Assembly (NCBI GenBank): GCA_023446735.1
Contig: JAEXPQ010000295.1
Coordinates: 1-19,082 of the forward strand
Length of the DNA: 19,082 nt
Direction: 5' to 3'
Source of the DNA: Verrucomicrobiota bacterium
GTDB taxonomy: Bacteria; Verrucomicrobiota; Verrucomicrobiia; Opitutales; Opitutaceae
The notes below the pieces were generated by a model. It had not been told where the DNA came from. It ran no database searches and saw only the letters and a program-made list of their open reading frames with translations. The translations under genes and the position numbers were made by a program. Positions 1 to 6,419 of the stretch are shown piece after piece. Every line of letters begins with the position of its first letter. Position 1 is the first letter of the stretch.

Positions 1-1
1 G

Positions 2-295
2 GCCCCGGTCGCCGCCACGCCGCAACCGGTCGCCGCCGCCGCCGCGCCCGCCCAGCCCGAACCGCTCAAGATCACCCTTCAGCTCGAGGACCCGCGCGTG
101 CTCGCCTTCCTCGACGCCGCCCGCATCAACGGTATCCGCTCCGTGGCCGACGACGCGAAGCTGCTCATGAACAACAAAGTGTTCCGCGCCGGCGCCGTCG
201 TCGACCGCGAGCTCGGCCTCAAGCTCGTCGAGATCCTCCCCACCGAACTGGTCTTCGAGGACTCCCGCGGTATCCAGTATCGCAAGGTGCTCTAG
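2..295 (+). CDS. C-terminal fragment of a protein with a GspB/PilP-like domain (5' truncated)
   Basis: The reading frame is open from the left edge of the window to a TAG stop, so only the last 97 residues are visible and the true start lies upstream. The first 20 or so visible residues are an Ala/Pro-rich linker. They are followed by a compact domain of short beta-type segments (AARINGIRS, NNKVFRAGAVVD, LGLKLVEILP, LVFEDSRGIQYRKVL). This 'residue-value, offset, increment, effect on a Gly-containing strand' pattern resembles the small C-terminal domains of type II secretion/pilus proteins of the GspB, GspC and PilP kind. That comparison is by pattern only, so the secretion role is inference. 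The next gene on the strand is an O-antigen-ligase-like protein about 200 bp downstream with no obvious shared function. That the frame is coding is fairly sure; the function is not. Confidence 0.6.
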   Translation, partial: APVAATPQPVAAAAAPAQPEPLKITLQLEDPRVLAFLDAARINGIRSVADDAKLLMNNKVFRAGAVVDRELGLKLVEILPTELVFEDSRGIQYRKVL

Positions 296-496
296 CGCGG
301 GCCACCCGCGCGCGACGAACGCCACCGCGACCGCCGCTCCCGTCGAACGGCGCAAGAGTTGGGCTGGCGTGCCGGACGATGCTTCCGCCGTGGATGGCCG
401 CCCGCTCACCCGTCCCGACCAAGCGCAACGGGAGGGCGCGACGCGACGCCGCAAAACCCGCTCGACCGGGCTTCCCAGCGCTCGCTTAATCCGGGC

Positions 497-2011
497 GTGC
501 GTGCCGTCCGCCCAACCTCCCCCAAGGACCAGTCCTCCTCGTCCGTCGACCACTTCCGCCCGGGCAACAAACGCCCGGAACTGCATCCGCTCGAGAAATG
601 GACGCTCGGCCTAGTGACGCTCCACCTCGTCTTTCTTCCTTGGGCGCTCGGCACGATGCACCTGTGGAGTCAAGGCGTCAGCCTCGCGTTGGCGCTCGCC
701 GGATTTGTCGCCGCAGCCAGCCCACGCACCTACACCGAGGCGCAGACCTCCGGCCTCCCCGTCCGCGTGCGGCCGTGGCAGCGCCTCTGGCGTTTTCCCC
801 TCTTCTGGCTGGGCCTCGCGCTTCTCGGATACATCGGGGTGCAAGGCGCCAACCCAGCCTGGGTCTACCGCAGCAACGCCTCCTACTGGTGGATCGAGTC
901 GGTCGCGAACCTCGCGTGGCTCCCCGGCGGGATGGAAGTGCCCTTCGCCATCGCCGGCCCGTGGCGCTCCCTGCTTGTCTTCGCGTCGCTGTGGCTGACC
1001 GTCTGCTCCGTCTGGATCGGCTTCATGCGGCGCCTCACCTTCCGCCTGCTCTTCACCTTCCTCTTCGCCAACGGCTGCCTGCTCGCCGTCCTGGGCCTCG
1101 CCCAACAGATCACCCACGCCACCGGTATCTTCTGGTTGATCAAGGTCAGCAGCCAGTCGTTCGTCGCGACCTTCATCTACCGCAACCACGCCGGCGCCTA
1201 CCTCAACCTGATGCTCGCCCTGGCGACCGGTCTCGCCTGGTGGTCCTATTCCCGCTCCAACCGTCGTTTCGAGAAGTCCAGCCCGGCGGGCGTGTTCGTG
1301 TTCGGCGGCGTGCTGATCGGCACCATGGTGCTCTTCACCCTCTCCCGCGGCGCCGCGCTCACCATGCTCGGCTTCATCGTGCTCGCCGGCCTGGCCTTCG
1401 TCTGGAACCAGTTCCGCCAGCCGAACCACCTGCGCAATCCCATCGTGATCGCCGTCCTGCTCGTCCTGATGACGGGGTTCGTCGGCACCGGGCTCTACTC
1501 GCTCAAGGTCGAGAATGTCTGGAAGCGTTTCCAGGGCATGATGGTCGACCCGGTCGCCTCCGCCCGGGATCGGACCGAGGCGCACGCGGCCGCCGCCGAG
1601 ATGCTGGCCGAACGCCCCGTCCTGGGCTGGGGCGCGGGATGCTTCCGCTTCGGCTTTCCGCAGTACCTCTACCGGCATCCGTCGATTTACTACGCCGGGC
1701 GCGATCAGCGTAAGCTCTGGGAGCACGCGCACAACGATCTCCTCCAGTTCCCGATCGAGTTCGGCCTCGCCGGTTCGGCACTGCTCCTCGCCGGAGTCGG
1801 CTGGCTCCTGTGGCAACTGGTCGTGCAGCGCTTCTGGAACAATCCGCTGGCGCTGCCCGCCCTGCTCGGCACCGGCATGACCGTCGTCCACGCGTGGGCC
1901 GACTTCGTCTTCCAGAATCCCGCGATCCTGCTGACGTGGGTAGTCGTGCTGCTGGCCGCCGGCCGCTGGGCCGAACTCGACCAGCAGCCCGCCCTCCGCG
2001 ACCCGCGCTGA
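497..2011 (+). CDS. O-antigen ligase/polymerase family membrane protein
   Basis: This is a polytopic inner-membrane protein of the Wzy_C/RfaL type. Family members join or ligate glycan repeats to a lipid carrier, lipid A core or protein in the periplasm. It has roughly ten or more hydrophobic segments starting around VTLHLVFLPWALGTMHLW. Family landmarks, numbered from the GTG at 497, are the SRGAALTMLGF motif (S283-R284-G285), the RPVLGWGAGCFRFGFPQY segment of the large periplasmic loop, and EHAHNDLLQFPIEFGLAG with H412-N413, where these enzymes usually carry their essential His. The frame stays open back to a TTG at 359, but residues 359-496 encode an Arg/Pro-rich non-hydrophobic stretch that looks untranslated. 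GTG 497 is the preferred start, GTG 614 is also possible, and none has a convincing ribosome site. The acceptor could be LPS, exopolysaccharide or protein; sequence alone does not decide. Confidence 0.82.
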   Translation: MRAVRPTSPKDQSSSSVDHFRPGNKRPELHPLEKWTLGLVTLHLVFLPWALGTMHLWSQGVSLALALAGFVAAASPRTYTEAQTSGLPVRVRPWQRLWRFPLFWLGLALLGYIGVQGANPAWVYRSNASYWWIESVANLAWLPGGMEVPFAIAGPWRSLLVFASLWLTVCSVWIGFMRRLTFRLLFTFLFANGCLLAVLGLAQQITHATGIFWLIKVSSQSFVATFIYRNHAGAYLNLMLALATGLAWWSYSRSNRRFEKSSPAGVFVFGGVLIGTMVLFTLSRGAALTMLGFIVLAGLAFVWNQFRQPNHLRNPIVIAVLLVLMTGFVGTGLYSLKVENVWKRFQGMMVDPVASARDRTEAHAAAAEMLAERPVLGWGAGCFRFGFPQYLYRHPSIYYAGRDQRKLWEHAHNDLLQFPIEFGLAGSALLLAGVGWLLWQLVVQRFWNNPLALPALLGTGMTVVHAWADFVFQNPAILLTWVVVLLAAGRWAELDQQPALRDPR

Positions 2012-2049
2012 CCCGCAACCGGGCGCGAGAACCGCAGAGCGGCACAAAG

Positions 2050-2101
2050 CCTCGCGCGGCGGCGGCGAACGCCCCGACTCCTGCCGTGGCGGCGCGCGAG
2101 G
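2050..2101. terminator. Inverted repeat between convergent genes
   Basis: Nine-base arms CCTCGCGCG and CGCGCGAGG face each other across about 34 bases in the 92-bp gap between two converging genes. There is no T-run on either side, so it is not a textbook intrinsic terminator. It may act as a bidirectional stop or simply be GC-rich self-complementarity. Confidence 0.25.
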
Positions 2102-2103
2102 AA

Positions 2104-2844
2104 TCAGTTGCGCTCCGCGTCCCCTTCCTCCGACCCGGTCCGGCCGGAGGAGCCGCGCAACCGTTGGCGCAGCGGCTCGGGCAGCTCGGCCCACGCCCCG
2201 GGATCGAAAGCGGGCGAGTCCTCGGCCAGCCCGAAACCGAACACCGGGTCCGGTTCTTCGCGCTTCGTCGGCGGGACCGGGAGCCGCTCCAGAGCCTCGC
2301 GCAATTCCGCGGTCAACCGCCGCACCATCTCCTGCCGCGAACGTGCGGCACCGATCCATTCGTCGAGCGCCTCGACCAGCCGCAGTGTATCCGCCGAGGA
2401 ACGCACCAGACCGGCCGCGGTGCCCGCCGCCCGCGCCAACGCCGCCCCATTGGCCGCCACCCCGATCTTCCCCCCGGTGACCACCCCGGCCAACAACGAG
2501 TCGCGCAGCTCCCCGAGGTGCTCGTTCTGGCGCCGCAACGCCCGACCCAGCAGCTCCAGAGTCGGTGCCGCCGCCAGGACCTCGACATGCGCCTTGGAAC
2601 GCGCGGTCTCCAGTTTCGCGCACGCCTCGTCCACGCCGCGGAGCAGAAGGTATTGTGCGCCCATCGTCACGCCGCTCGCCAACAACAGGGTCGAGAGCAG
2701 AATCGCCACCCCGGCCAAGGCCGACAGCCCGACGTCCATCGGAGTCGCGACAAACTGCGTCGCCACCATCCAGGCTCCGACCTCGGCCACTCCGATGGCT
2801 CCGGCGCTGACGAGGAAAAGCAGGCTGGTTCTGTGGCGCGGCAT
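2104..2844 (-). CDS. Hypothetical two-TM membrane protein with long helical cytoplasmic tail
   Basis: I do not recognise a named family. The 246-residue product has two closely spaced hydrophobic helices, about residues 7-28 and 38-62, with a short loop between them. The long C-terminal part (about 65-190) is rich in Ala, Leu, Glu and Arg and looks helical or coiled-coil. The last 50 residues are acidic, Pro/Gly-containing and probably disordered (EEPDPVFGFGL, EEGDAERN). A GGTGG sequence 4 bases before the ATG is a reasonable ribosome site and supports this start. It lies 48 bp downstream of the Nudix gene on the same strand and may be the last gene of the LOG-Nudix transcript. The architecture suggests a membrane-tethered scaffold, but that is inference only. 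Confidence 0.72.
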   Translation of the reverse strand: MPRHRTSLLFLVSAGAIGVAEVGAWMVATQFVATPMDVGLSALAGVAILLSTLLLASGVTMGAQYLLLRGVDEACAKLETARSKAHVEVLAAAPTLELLGRALRRQNEHLGELRDSLLAGVVTGGKIGVAANGAALARAAGTAAGLVRSSADTLRLVEALDEWIGAARSRQEMVRRLTAELREALERLPVPPTKREEPDPVFGFGLAEDSPAFDPGAWAELPEPLRQRLRGSSGRTGSEEGDAERN

Positions 2845-2892
2845 GATCCACCGCCCAGCAGGCGTCGTGCCGGTCCGGGCCGGTCGTGAACC

Positions 2893-3438
2893 TCAGCCGA
2901 TCCTCGTCTTTCGCACCATCCGCAGCATCGACTCGCTCGGGTTGAGCCGCTCCACCTCGGCCAACGGCACCCACGCCACGTCGTGCGACTCGTCGCTCAC
3001 CTCCAGCGGTTCGGCCGGATCGGCCTCGATGAGGAACCGCAGATCGAGATGCCAATGCTCCGGCACGGCTCCGCGGGCGGGGATGCGGTGCCGATCGACA
3101 TCGAAGGGCGCCCGGCCGAGCGGCCGCAGCCGCTCGAGCCCGGCCTCCTCGCGCGCCTCGCGCAGCGCCACCGCCAGGAGATCGGGATCGCCGTCGGCAT
3201 GACCGCCCAACTGCAACCAGCGATCCAGTTTCCGGTGATGCGTGAGCACCACGCGTTCGCGGCGGGGATCGACGACCCAAGCCGAACCGGTGAGATGTCC
3301 TTCGAGACAGCTCCGCTCGAAACAATCCACGTGGGCTTCGACGAAGCGGACGATCTCCGCCGTCATCTCCCGCTCGAGCGCATCAAGCGGCAGCGCCAGA
3401 TGCGCCCGCAACAACTGGAGAACCGGGTGCCGCTTCAT
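2893..3438 (-). CDS. Nudix hydrolase
   Basis: This 181-residue soluble protein is of the Nudix fold, whose members hydrolyse nucleoside diphosphates linked to another moiety using Mg2+ or Mn2+. The Nudix box spans G79-L101 (GGHADGD...REAREEAGL). The catalytic helix residues R93, E94, E97 and E98 are present, but the Glu expected five residues after G79 is replaced by P85. The preceding KLDRWLQLGGHADGDPDLL block is typical of one Nudix subgroup in which this position varies, so it may still be active. About 50 N-terminal residues precede the fold and include a conserved-looking WVVDPRRERVVLTHHRK stretch. The start codon overlaps the stop of the upstream LOG gene in an ATGA, implying translational coupling. 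The substrate cannot be read from sequence. Confidence 0.88.
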   Translation of the reverse strand: MKRHPVLQLLRAHLALPLDALEREMTAEIVRFVEAHVDCFERSCLEGHLTGSAWVVDPRRERVVLTHHRKLDRWLQLGGHADGDPDLLAVALREAREEAGLERLRPLGRAPFDVDRHRIPARGAVPEHWHLDLRFLIEADPAEPLEVSDESHDVAWVPLAEVERLNPSESMLRMVRKTRIG

Positions 3439-4013
3439 CGGGTTTCGAACCACTTGGTCTCCGCGGCGATCGGCGCCGAACCGACCAGATCGAGCACCTC
3501 CTCCACGGATGTCGCCACATGGAAGAGCTCGAGGTTGCTCGGCTTGTTGAAACGTTCCGCGATCATCCGGTCGAAAAAACGCAGCAGGTCGTCGTAGAAG
3601 CCGTCCTGGTTGAGAAACACGCAGGGCCGCCGCAGCACGTCGAGCTGCCGCAACGCGAGGATCTCCATGATCTCCTCGAGCGTGCCCCACCCGCCCGGCA
3701 GGGCGACGAAGGCATCCGCCCGCGATTCCATCAACAGCTTGCGTTCGCGCATCGTGACGACCGTCAGCAGCTCGTCGGCCTCGTCGAACGCGAGCTCCTT
3801 CACCTTCATGAACTCCGGGATGACGCCGATCACGCGCCCGCCGGACTCCTTCACAGTGCGCGCCACCGCGCCCATCAAGCCCGTGCGGCCGCCGCCGTAC
3901 ACCAGCCCCCAACCACGGGCGACCATCGAGCGCCCCAACGCTTCGGCCGCCGTGAAGTATTTGGCGTCGAGCCGATCGCTCGACGAACAGTAGACACAGA
4001 GGGTTTTCGACAT
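3435..4013 (-). CDS. LOG family protein (nucleoside 5'-monophosphate phosphoribohydrolase-like)
   Basis: This 192-residue protein has the full signature of the LOG/YgdH-like group (TIGR00730 type): N-terminal Rossmann strand KTLCVYCSSSDRLD, YGGGRTGLMG at 39-48, MRERK at 88-92 and LPGGWGTLEE at 105-114. Characterised members cleave the N-glycosidic bond of cytokinin riboside 5'-monophosphate or ordinary nucleoside monophosphates such as AMP, releasing base and ribose 5-phosphate. The Arg/Lys of MRERK and the Glu of GTLEE are the expected active-site residues. I chose ATG 4013 because the family begins right at this strand; the 22-residue upstream extension of the open frame looks non-coding. 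The gene overlaps the Nudix hydrolase by 4 bp and follows tRNA-Val on the same strand. Annotation as lysine decarboxylase, seen in older records, would be wrong. Confidence 0.92.
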   Translation of the reverse strand: MSKTLCVYCSSSDRLDAKYFTAAEALGRSMVARGWGLVYGGGRTGLMGAVARTVKESGGRVIGVIPEFMKVKELAFDEADELLTVVTMRERKLLMESRADAFVALPGGWGTLEEIMEILALRQLDVLRRPCVFLNQDGFYDDLLRFFDRMIAERFNKPSNLELFHVATSVEEVLDLVGSAPIAAETKWFETR

Positions 4014-4094
4014 GGTTCCGGAATAGCCGTCCGAGACAGGCGCCGCCGGGAGTGATGGTCCGCCCCGGCGCAACACCAACTCCGACGCCGAGGA

Positions 4095-4171
4095 TGGTGG
4101 GCGATACAGGACTCGAACCTGTGACCCCCTGCGTGTGATGCAGGTGCTCTAACCAACTGAGCTAATCGCCC
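4095..4171 (-). tRNA. tRNA-Val (CAC anticodon)
   Basis: Read on the minus strand, a 77-nt tRNA folds with a GGGCGAT/ATCGCCC acceptor stem, an AGCTCAGTTGGTTAGAGC D-arm, a CCTGC/GCAGG anticodon stem enclosing loop ATCACAC, and a T-arm containing GGTTCGAACC. The anticodon at loop positions 3-5 is CAC, which reads the valine codon GTG. The discriminator is A, and the CCA end is encoded in the DNA (4095-4097). An 81-nt gap separates it from the downstream LOG gene on the same strand, so read-through cotranscription is possible. Confidence 0.97.
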
Positions 4172-4192
4172 GAACGGGAGTGCAGGAAAACG

Positions 4193-4220
4193 CATATTCC
4201 CCGGGGGAAATCCACAAAAA
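4193..4220 (-). promoter_or_regulatory. Weak candidate promoter for tRNA-Val
   Basis: This lies in the most AT-rich stretch of the window. On the minus strand AATATG (4198-4193) sits 21 nt before the tRNA 5' end and would serve as a -10. A poor -35, TTTTTG (4220-4215), lies 16 bases upstream of it. The spacer contains a 13-bp palindrome (TTCCCC-G-GGGGAA, 4197-4209). Position is plausible but the matches are weak. Confidence 0.25.
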
Positions 4221-4350
4221 TCTTCGACCGTTCGCATTCCGCCCGGAAAACAATCGGACAAAAAGACCGAGGGGGTCCCGCCGGCGTGGTGTACGTCAGT
4301 GCGACGGGCCATTCCGGCCCGCCTCGAATCCCAACACCACCGTTCCCTCC

Positions 4351-4545
4351 ATGAAGAAGATCCTCCTCCCCCTCCTCGTCCTCGGCCTCGTCACCACCGC
4401 GTTCGCCGGCACCTGCGGCTCCGGCTGCGACAAGCCGCAAGCTCCGGCCTGCAAGTGCGGCGACGCCTGCAAGGAAAAGTGCGGCGACAAGTGCGCTTGC
4501 GAGAAGAAGCAGTGCGACGCTCCGAAGACCGAGAAGAAGAACTGA
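4351..4545 (+). CDS. Small secreted cysteine-rich (metallothionein-like) peptide
   Basis: The product has 64 residues. It begins with a standard signal peptide (MKK, hydrophobic LLPLLVLGLVTT core, AFA cleavage site after A19), leaving a mature peptide of 45 residues. Nine of these are cysteines (CGSGC, ACKCGDACKEKCGD, KCAC, QC), and Lys, Asp and Glu are abundant. The cysteine content and CxC/CxxxC spacing suggest metal binding or a disulfide-rich exported peptide. No named family is recognised. I chose ATG 4351 because it starts the signal peptide; the open frame reaches back to 4180 but that part looks non-coding. There is no Shine-Dalgarno; the base run before the ATG is TTCCCTCC. A strong intrinsic terminator follows about 25 bp after the stop, which supports an independent, real, single-gene transcript. 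Function is unknown. Confidence 0.8.
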   Translation: MKKILLPLLVLGLVTTAFAGTCGSGCDKPQAPACKCGDACKEKCGDKCACEKKQCDAPKTEKKN

Positions 4546-4568
4546 TCAGCCTCCGCTGCCCCCCACGC

Positions 4569-4594
4569 ACCCGCCCCTACCCGGGCGGGTTTTT
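4569..4594 (+). terminator. Intrinsic terminator of the cysteine-rich peptide gene
   Basis: A perfect 8-bp stem ACCCGCCC/GGGCGGGT (4569-4576 and 4583-4590) encloses a 6-nt loop CTACCC. It runs into a stretch of five T (4590-4594). This is the clearest rho-independent terminator in the window and lies about 24 bp after the TGA of the upstream small gene. Confidence 0.85.
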
Positions 4595-4755
4595 GTGCCC
4601 GTCCGCGCCCCGCCGTTCCAAGGACCGCGCGCGCGAAAGGAAACGGCCGTGGCGTTCGCCCCGGCGCGGCCGACCGTGGTCCCGCCGAGGGCCGCCACCC
4701 CATCGAACCACGACCCCGAACAGTCTGGATACAGCTCCCACCCGTCCCACATCCG

Positions 4756-5406
4756 TCACTTGCGGGTGGCCACCGGTTTCTTGCGCGCCGGGAACAGTTC
4801 CCGGCAGATCGGACACACCGTGCCGTCGCAGCCGCGTGCCGTGCAGCAGTCGCGCCCGTAGTGGATGATCCGCAGATGCAACGCGTTCCAGTCCGCGCGC
4901 GGGAACAGGGCCTTCAGATCACGCTCCGTCTGCTCGACGCTGCGGCCGTCGCTCAGGCCCCAGCGCTGCGCCAGCCGGTGGATGTGCGTATCCACGGGAA
5001 ACGCCGGCTCGCCGAACGCCTGCGCCATCACGACCGACGCCGTCTTGTGGCCCACCCCCGGAAGGTCCTCCAGCGCAGCCCAGTCGCGCGGCACCTGTCC
5101 GCCATGCCGCGCGACAAGAATCTCGCTCAGCCCGCGGATCGCCCGCGCCTTCTGCGGCGACAACCCGCAAGGCCGCACGATCGCCTGGATCGCCTCGACC
5201 GGCACCCGCGCCATCGCCGCCGGATCGCCCGCCAGGGCGAAGAGCTCCGGCGTCACCTCGTTCACCCGCTTGTCGGTGCACTGCGCGGAGAGCAGGACCG
5301 CCACGAGCAGCGTGTACGCGTCCCGGTGCGCGAGCGGAATCGGCGGGTCCGGATAACGCTCGGCGAGGCGGCGGGCGGCGAGGTCGGCGCGCTGCTGGCG
5401 GGTCAT
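4756..5406 (-). CDS. nth: Endonuclease III (DNA glycosylase/AP lyase)
   Basis: This 216-residue base-excision-repair enzyme removes oxidised pyrimidines and nicks the resulting abasic site. The helix-hairpin-helix motif LPGVGHKTASVV carries the catalytic Lys121, and the catalytic Asp is D139 in VDTHIHRLAQR. The N-terminal LLVAVLLSAQCTDKRVN block is the family signature. The C-terminal iron-sulphur region has cysteines at 187, 188, 193, 198 and 201. Their spacing does not match the classical C-x6-C-x2-C-x5-C of E. coli, so cluster binding is uncertain. Length is close to the usual 211 residues. A TGAGG sequence just before the ATG is a plausible ribosome site. The gene stands alone, diverging from the small gene at 5577. 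Assignment is confident despite the odd cysteine spacing. Confidence 0.95.
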   Translation of the reverse strand: MTRQQRADLAARRLAERYPDPPIPLAHRDAYTLLVAVLLSAQCTDKRVNEVTPELFALAGDPAAMARVPVEAIQAIVRPCGLSPQKARAIRGLSEILVARHGGQVPRDWAALEDLPGVGHKTASVVMAQAFGEPAFPVDTHIHRLAQRWGLSDGRSVEQTERDLKALFPRADWNALHLRIIHYGRDCCTARGCDGTVCPICRELFPARKKPVATRK

Positions 5407-5576
5407 GCCTCAGGAAGGGCGCGCGGCGGCGGCGGCGCAAGCCCGCCGGCAGGCCGGGGTCTTGTCCTCATTCGGGTCCGAACCGGTTGCCGAAGGTCCG
5501 GCCTCGCCCCACCGTACGACCCCGCGGCCCAGAACCGGCGCCACGTTTCTTCCGCCTCCTCAGCCTCCATTCCACC

Positions 5577-5849
5577 ATGACAATTACCAGCGCCAACACC
5601 GCCCGCCAGGCCCCTCCCGAACGCGCCGACGCCGCCCGCGCCCGCACAGATCGCGCCGAAATCGCCCGCGCCCGTCAGGAGCGCAACAATGCCGAGGAAC
5701 AGAAGTCGGTCGCCGAGCTGCGCCGCGACGAACCCTCGCCGCGTTCCGACCGTGCCGACGAAGCCCGCGAGGCCGCTCAACGCGCCGCCCAACAGGAACA
5801 GCAACAGCGCAACGGCAAGGTCGGCACCTCGCTCGACGTGAAGGCCTGA
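5577..5849 (+). CDS. Small highly charged, helical hypothetical protein
   Basis: The 90-residue product from ATG 5577 is almost entirely Ala, Arg, Glu, Gln and Asp (ADAARARTDRAEIARARQER, AREAAQRAAQQEQQQR) with no hydrophobic core. This implies an extended helix, a coiled coil or disorder. The C-terminus NGKVGTSLDVKA looks more ordered. No family is recognised. The frame continues upstream to 5487, but that part is Arg/Pro-rich and looks untranslated. There is no Shine-Dalgarno; the bases before the ATG are TTCCACC. It diverges from nth across 170 bp and converges on the next operon. Composition in GC-rich DNA can create spurious frames, so confidence is moderate. Confidence 0.6.
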   Translation: MTITSANTARQAPPERADAARARTDRAEIARARQERNNAEEQKSVAELRRDEPSPRSDRADEAREAAQRAAQQEQQQRNGKVGTSLDVKA

Positions 5850-5897
5850 CGCCCCGGAGGACCCGCCGGAGCCCCATCTGCACGGCGCGCCGCCGCC

Positions 5898-6395
5898 TTA
5901 CGGACGGCCCGCGCCCGCGCGCTCCCACTCGTCGGCGAAACGCTGCGCCAGCCGCCCAAGGGCCGCCTGCACGGATTCGGCTTTCGCCGTCACCCCCGCG
6001 GTCTGCTCCGCCCACGTCACCACGGGAATCGTCTTCAACGTGCGATGCGCCCGCGGCGGTCTCACGGTCTCCCGCAACTGCAGATCGAGGATGAAGAAAT
6101 AGCTCGTCCGCCCGGACAGCGAGAGGTTCGCCGAGATCTCCAGCACCGGCGACTGCGGATTCCGCTCCAACATCGGCGGAGGGATGATCCGCACGCCGGC
6201 CGGCTCCAGCACCCCGCGCACGGTCGCGACCAGCGCCGTCTCCGTCAATCCGAGCTTCGCGCCGTCGGGCGACAAGCCGCGGACCACCACGCCCACCTCC
6301 CCGAGCCCTTGCAGCACGCTCAGCTCCGCGGGCTGGCCCAGAACCGTCAATACGCCCCACAGGGCCCAGAGAAGCGGAAGGCGCAGGATCGTCAT
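5898..6395 (-). CDS. Exported hypothetical protein
   Basis: The 165-residue product starts with a short hydrophobic signal-like segment (LRLPLLWALWGVLTVLGQPA). The remainder alternates strands and helices (LGEVGVVVRGLSPDGAKLGL, RVLEISANLSL-type segments, FFILDLQLRETVRPP, VVTWAEQTAGVTA). It ends in a helix ending ADEWERA. The pattern resembles a loosely defined group of periplasmic proteins that test an absolute value between two strands and end with a 'W...' helix, but I cannot assign a family name. There is no lipobox cysteine, so it should be released to the periplasm rather than lipid-anchored. It begins 24 bp after the rlmJ stop and is probably the last gene of the yhcH-rlmJ transcript. 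Function unknown. Confidence 0.72.
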   Translation of the reverse strand: MTILRLPLLWALWGVLTVLGQPAELSVLQGLGEVGVVVRGLSPDGAKLGLTETALVATVRGVLEPAGVRIIPPPMLERNPQSPVLEISANLSLSGRTSYFFILDLQLRETVRPPRAHRTLKTIPVVTWAEQTAGVTAKAESVQAALGRLAQRFADEWERAGAGRP

Positions 6396-6419
6396 CGGAG
6401 AAAAGTCGGTACGGATCAG

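Noticed and set aside
295..311. Hairpin GCGCGGG-CCA-CCCGCGC just after the first gene
   Set aside because: Seven-bp stem but a 3-nt loop and no T-run; insufficient for an intrinsic terminator call in GC-rich DNA.
359..496. N-terminal extension of the O-antigen-ligase-like gene from TTG 359
   Set aside because: Arg/Pro-rich, non-hydrophobic and unlike the family N-terminus; a later start is preferred, though this is not proven.
611..3325. Very long open frame on the minus strand (904 residues)
   Set aside because: It lies antisense to the O-antigen-ligase-like gene, is Arg/Gly/Glu-rich without domains, and extends across three better genes; a shadow caused by high GC.
4040..4071. Imperfect GC-rich inverted repeat between tRNA-Val and the LOG gene
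   Set aside because: Bulged stem and no T-run on the minus strand; likely chance complementarity.
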